Origin: Brucella anthropi ATCC 49188
GTDB lineage: Bacteria > Pseudomonadota > Alphaproteobacteria > Rhizobiales > Rhizobiaceae
Reading direction: 5' to 3'
DNA length: 64,000 bases
Assembly (NCBI RefSeq): GCF_000017405.1
Contig: NC_009668.1
Span: forward strand, 1,142,001-1,206,000
This document shows positions 62,901 through 64,000 of this stretch, piece after piece. Numbering within the stretch: the stretch's first letter is position 1; each line of letters begins with the position of its first letter. The position numbers and the translations under genes are program-made. The notes below the pieces were generated by a model. The model saw nothing but the letters and a program-made list of their open reading frames with translations. It was not told the origin of the DNA and searched no databases.

Positions 62901-63612
62901 TTCCGACAATTTCAACGCACCGGAACCCGTGACCCGCGCAGCTGTGCTTTATGTCTTCCGCGTGCTGGTCGAGGGCGACATTCCAATGAATGCGGGCTGC
63001 CTGCGACCGATCAAGATCGTTGTGCCGGAAGGCTCAATGCTCTCGCCGCAATATCCGGCGGCGGTCGTGGCGGGCAATGTCGAGGTCAGTCAGGCTGTCA
63101 CCAACTGCCTGTTCGGCGCGACCAAGGCCATGGCCGCAGCGCAAGGCACGATGAATAATCTGACCTTCGGCAATGACGAATATCAGTATTACGAAACCAT
63201 CTGCTCCGGCGCGCCCGCCGGTCCCGGTTTCAACGGTGCCGATGCCGTGCACACCCACATGACCAATTCGCGCCTGACCGACCCGGAAATTCTGGAAACC
63301 CGTTTCCCGGTGTTGCTGGAAGACTTCCACATCAGAAAAGACTCCGGCGGCAAGGGCAAATGGCATGCGGGCGATGGCACCAAGCGCACGATCCGTGCAC
63401 TTAAGACACTCGATTTCGCCATTCTCTCAGGGCATCGCCGCGTAGCGCCCTTCGGCCTTGAAGGCGGCGAATCCGGTCAAACCGGTCGCAATGAAGTACG
63501 GCGAAAGGACGACTCCATCGAAGTGCTCGGCAACTGCGACCAGACCGTTCTGGAAGCAGGTGAAGCCTTCACCGTCATCACACCAACCGGTGGCGGTTAC
63601 GGCAAACCCTAG
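59992..63612 (+). CDS. 5-oxoprolinase-like fused hydantoinase A/B protein
   Basis: This 1206-residue protein joins a HyuA-like ATPase domain (about 10-690) to a HyuB-like domain (about 700-1200). [44 protein letters not shown] and [18 protein letters not shown] are in the first part, and [21 protein letters not shown] and a closing TPTGGGYG in the second. The single-chain layout fits ATP-dependent 5-oxoprolinase (pyroglutamate to glutamate); a hydantoinase is the alternative. AGGGAG precedes the ATG. A 17-bp terminator follows. Confidence 0.88.
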   Translation: MSGTGRGVWDFWIDRGGTFTDIIGRDPQGQLHARKVLSENPSAYKDAAVHGIRLHLGLRTGEAVPAGIIGEVRMGTTVATNALLERKGERLALVTTKGFRDALRIGYQERKKIFATEIIKPEALYEKVVELNERVQADGTVETALDPAEAEAVLAALKEQGYKSVAIALMHAYKFPAHEAEIARIARSLGFEQVSVSHEVSPLIKLVGRGDTTVVDAYLSPVLRRYVAQVSNELDVERTGARVMFMMSSGGLTAADLFQGKDAILSGPAGGVVGLARTGETAGFPNVIGFDMGGTSTDVAHFDGEYERAFETEVAGVRVRAPMMLIHTVAAGGGSILHYDAGRFRVGPDSAGANPGPACYRNGGPLAVTDANVMLGKLLPEFFPAIFGPDQNQPLDVERVRERFAALATEIGDGRSPEAVADGFIRIAVANMVEAIKKISVQRGYDVTRYALNCFGGAGGQHACLVADALGMKNILLHPMSGLLSAYGMGLADIRATRQKALGVALDSAAPSVLKELGEELAQECVVELLAQGIEAKAVQRHLRAHIRYAGTDTVLSVEATFPAEDNADRLRAEFEAAHKRRFGFIAENKALVIDAVEVEAVGGGAGETESAQSLDSDLEAATAKRTSFFSQGTLHDAGVVLREQMQRGQTVTGPAIIIEKNQTIVIEDGWQARLTAHDHVVLTRIKALPARTAIGTEADPVMLEIFNNLFMSIAEQMGVTLQNTAYSVNIKERLDFSCAVFDAAGNLVANAPHMPVHLGSMDASVATAIRENSDIKPGDVFLINAPYNGGTHLPDLTVCTPVFDDDNREIRFWVASRGHHADIGGIAPGSMSPRAVNIEQEGVYIDNFKLVDRGTFREEALAALLTGATYPVRNLTQNVNDLKAQIAANEKGVAELKKMIGLFGEDVVKAYMGHVQDNAAESVRRVLDKLPDGHFTYEMDQGCQIEVRVTIDKEKREATVDFTGTSEQRSDNFNAPEPVTRAAVLYVFRVLVEGDIPMNAGCLRPIKIVVPEGSMLSPQYPAAVVAGNVEVSQAVTNCLFGATKAMAAAQGTMNNLTFGNDEYQYYETICSGAPAGPGFNGADAVHTHMTNSRLTDPEILETRFPVLLEDFHIRKDSGGKGKWHAGDGTKRTIRALKTLDFAILSGHRRVAPFGLEGGESGQTGRNEVRRKDDSIEVLGNCDQTVLEAGEAFTVITPTGGGYGKP

Positions 63613-63632
63613 TAGTTGGCCTGCCCACCGAC

Positions 63633-63674
63633 ACGCAAAGCGCCGCCAGCTGAAATTCTGGCGGCGCTTTGCGT
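63633..63674. terminator. Strong hairpin after the oxoprolinase gene
   Basis: ACGCAAAGCGCCGCCAG (63633-63649) and CTGGCGGCGCTTTGCGT (63658-63674) pair perfectly for 17 bases around an eight-base loop, 20 bases after the stop. The T-run is weak, but it should terminate. Confidence 0.8.
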
Positions 63675-63900
63675 TCAACCGGCATCGGTTGGTTAAAGTC
63701 GTCTCATAGTGACTGAGGGCGAGTGAATGCTTTCTCCACCCTTCCGATCCGGACTAAAAGGCGTTAGAATTATTCACTCAGATTATTCAAACAATTAGTA
63801 ATCAATCCTAATAATTGCGGCGTAATGGTCGTTTTGGACGCATCTTTAGAATTAAATTTCTGCGATCAATAGAACATCAACCAGTTCACGGATACCGAAA
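63675..63900. other. AT-rich promoter region before the last gene
   Basis: No ORF I can support. The stretch from 63760 to 63870 is rich in A and T and should hold the promoter of the gene at 63901. I do not recognise a specific box. Confidence 0.5.
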
Positions 63901-64000
63901 ATGAAATTCGCTCAGATCATCGCTACCGCAGGCATCATTCAGGCAGCTCTCTTCACCGGCGCAATGGCTGGAGAAAATCTCGACGCCATCAAGTCGGCGG
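63901..64000 (+). CDS. N-terminus of a secreted protein, possibly an amino-acid ABC binding protein (partial)
   Basis: The frame runs off the right edge. The 33 visible residues have a Lys-led hydrophobic stretch (MKFAQIIATAGIIQAALFTG) with a probable signal cleavage near AMAG and then ENLDAIKSA. That last segment resembles the mature N-terminus of family 3 amino-acid binding proteins. The evidence is thin; a secreted product is all that is clear. Confidence 0.55.
   Translation, partial: MKFAQIIATAGIIQAALFTGAMAGENLDAIKSA

Noticed and set aside
1..64000. CRISPR arrays, tRNA or rRNA genes, insertion sequences
   Set aside because: I saw no array of spaced repeats, no transposase, and no tRNA or rRNA sequence.

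Overview
The window looks like chromosomal DNA of an alphaproteobacterium of the Brucellaceae, most like Ochrobactrum/Brucella. This rests on remembered resemblance, not a search. The clues are the rhizobial-type content (TRAP and Dpp transporters, DUF1127 and DUF3775 proteins), an iron-control (Irr/ICE-like) box, a rhizobial-style intergenic palindromic repeat, and mid-50s GC by eye. It is dense in genes and almost wholly metabolic and transport-related. I see no rRNA or tRNA gene, insertion sequence, phage gene or CRISPR array.

Layout. (1) 1-12.2 kb is a sugar-acid island. On the minus strand are gluconokinase, a gluconate 5-dehydrogenase-like SDR, a FadR-type regulator and an FAD-linked 2-hydroxyacid dehydrogenase, with the tail of an SLC13 permease at the left edge. 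Facing away on plus are an SDR epimerase/dehydrogenase, a 3-hydroxyisobutyrate-dehydrogenase-type enzyme, an enolase-superfamily sugar-acid dehydratase, an FAA-family enzyme and a complete TRAP transporter, closed by a terminator shared with a convergent TIM-barrel isomerase. A palindromic motif in both main intergenic regions is probably the regulator's operator. (2) 12.2-14.5 kb has a nucleoside/base deaminase and an AzgA-type purine permease with a structured-looking leader. (3) 14.5-20.5 kb has assorted single genes: DUF2938, DUF1127, an EamA exporter, a branched-chain aminotransferase-like enzyme, TauE/SafE and an FAD dehydrogenase. (4) 20.7-28.9 kb is a full kdpFABCDE potassium system with two extra tiny membrane ORFs. 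(5) 29.0-31.0 kb has DUF3775 and an aldehyde dehydrogenase.

(6) 31.0-38.2 kb, minus strand, is a Dpp/Opp-type transporter headed by a YtcJ-like amidohydrolase. (7) 38.7-43.6 kb, minus strand, holds an aminotransferase, metQ, metN, metI and a 2OG-Fe(II) oxygenase in one tight series, suggesting uptake and processing of methionine or a derivative. (8) 43.7-52.25 kb is an iron island: a LysR-HTH/TrpD2 fusion gene divergent from a TonB receptor across an Irr-like box, followed by a periplasmic siderophore esterase and an ABC importer for catecholate-type siderophores. (9) 52.25-63.6 kb is visibly richer in GC. It holds an M14-type peptidase, a second peptide ABC transporter with a fused double ATPase, a MarR regulator and a divergent fused 5-oxoprolinase. 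Together these suggest uptake and breakdown of pyroglutamyl or peptide-like compounds. The window ends in the signal peptide of a secreted protein.

The ABC and TRAP systems import a substrate and the enzymes beside them process it, and each catabolic block carries or adjoins its own regulator. Many starts were moved from the longest ORF to one with a Shine-Dalgarno sequence. Several are TTG codons overlapping the previous stop.
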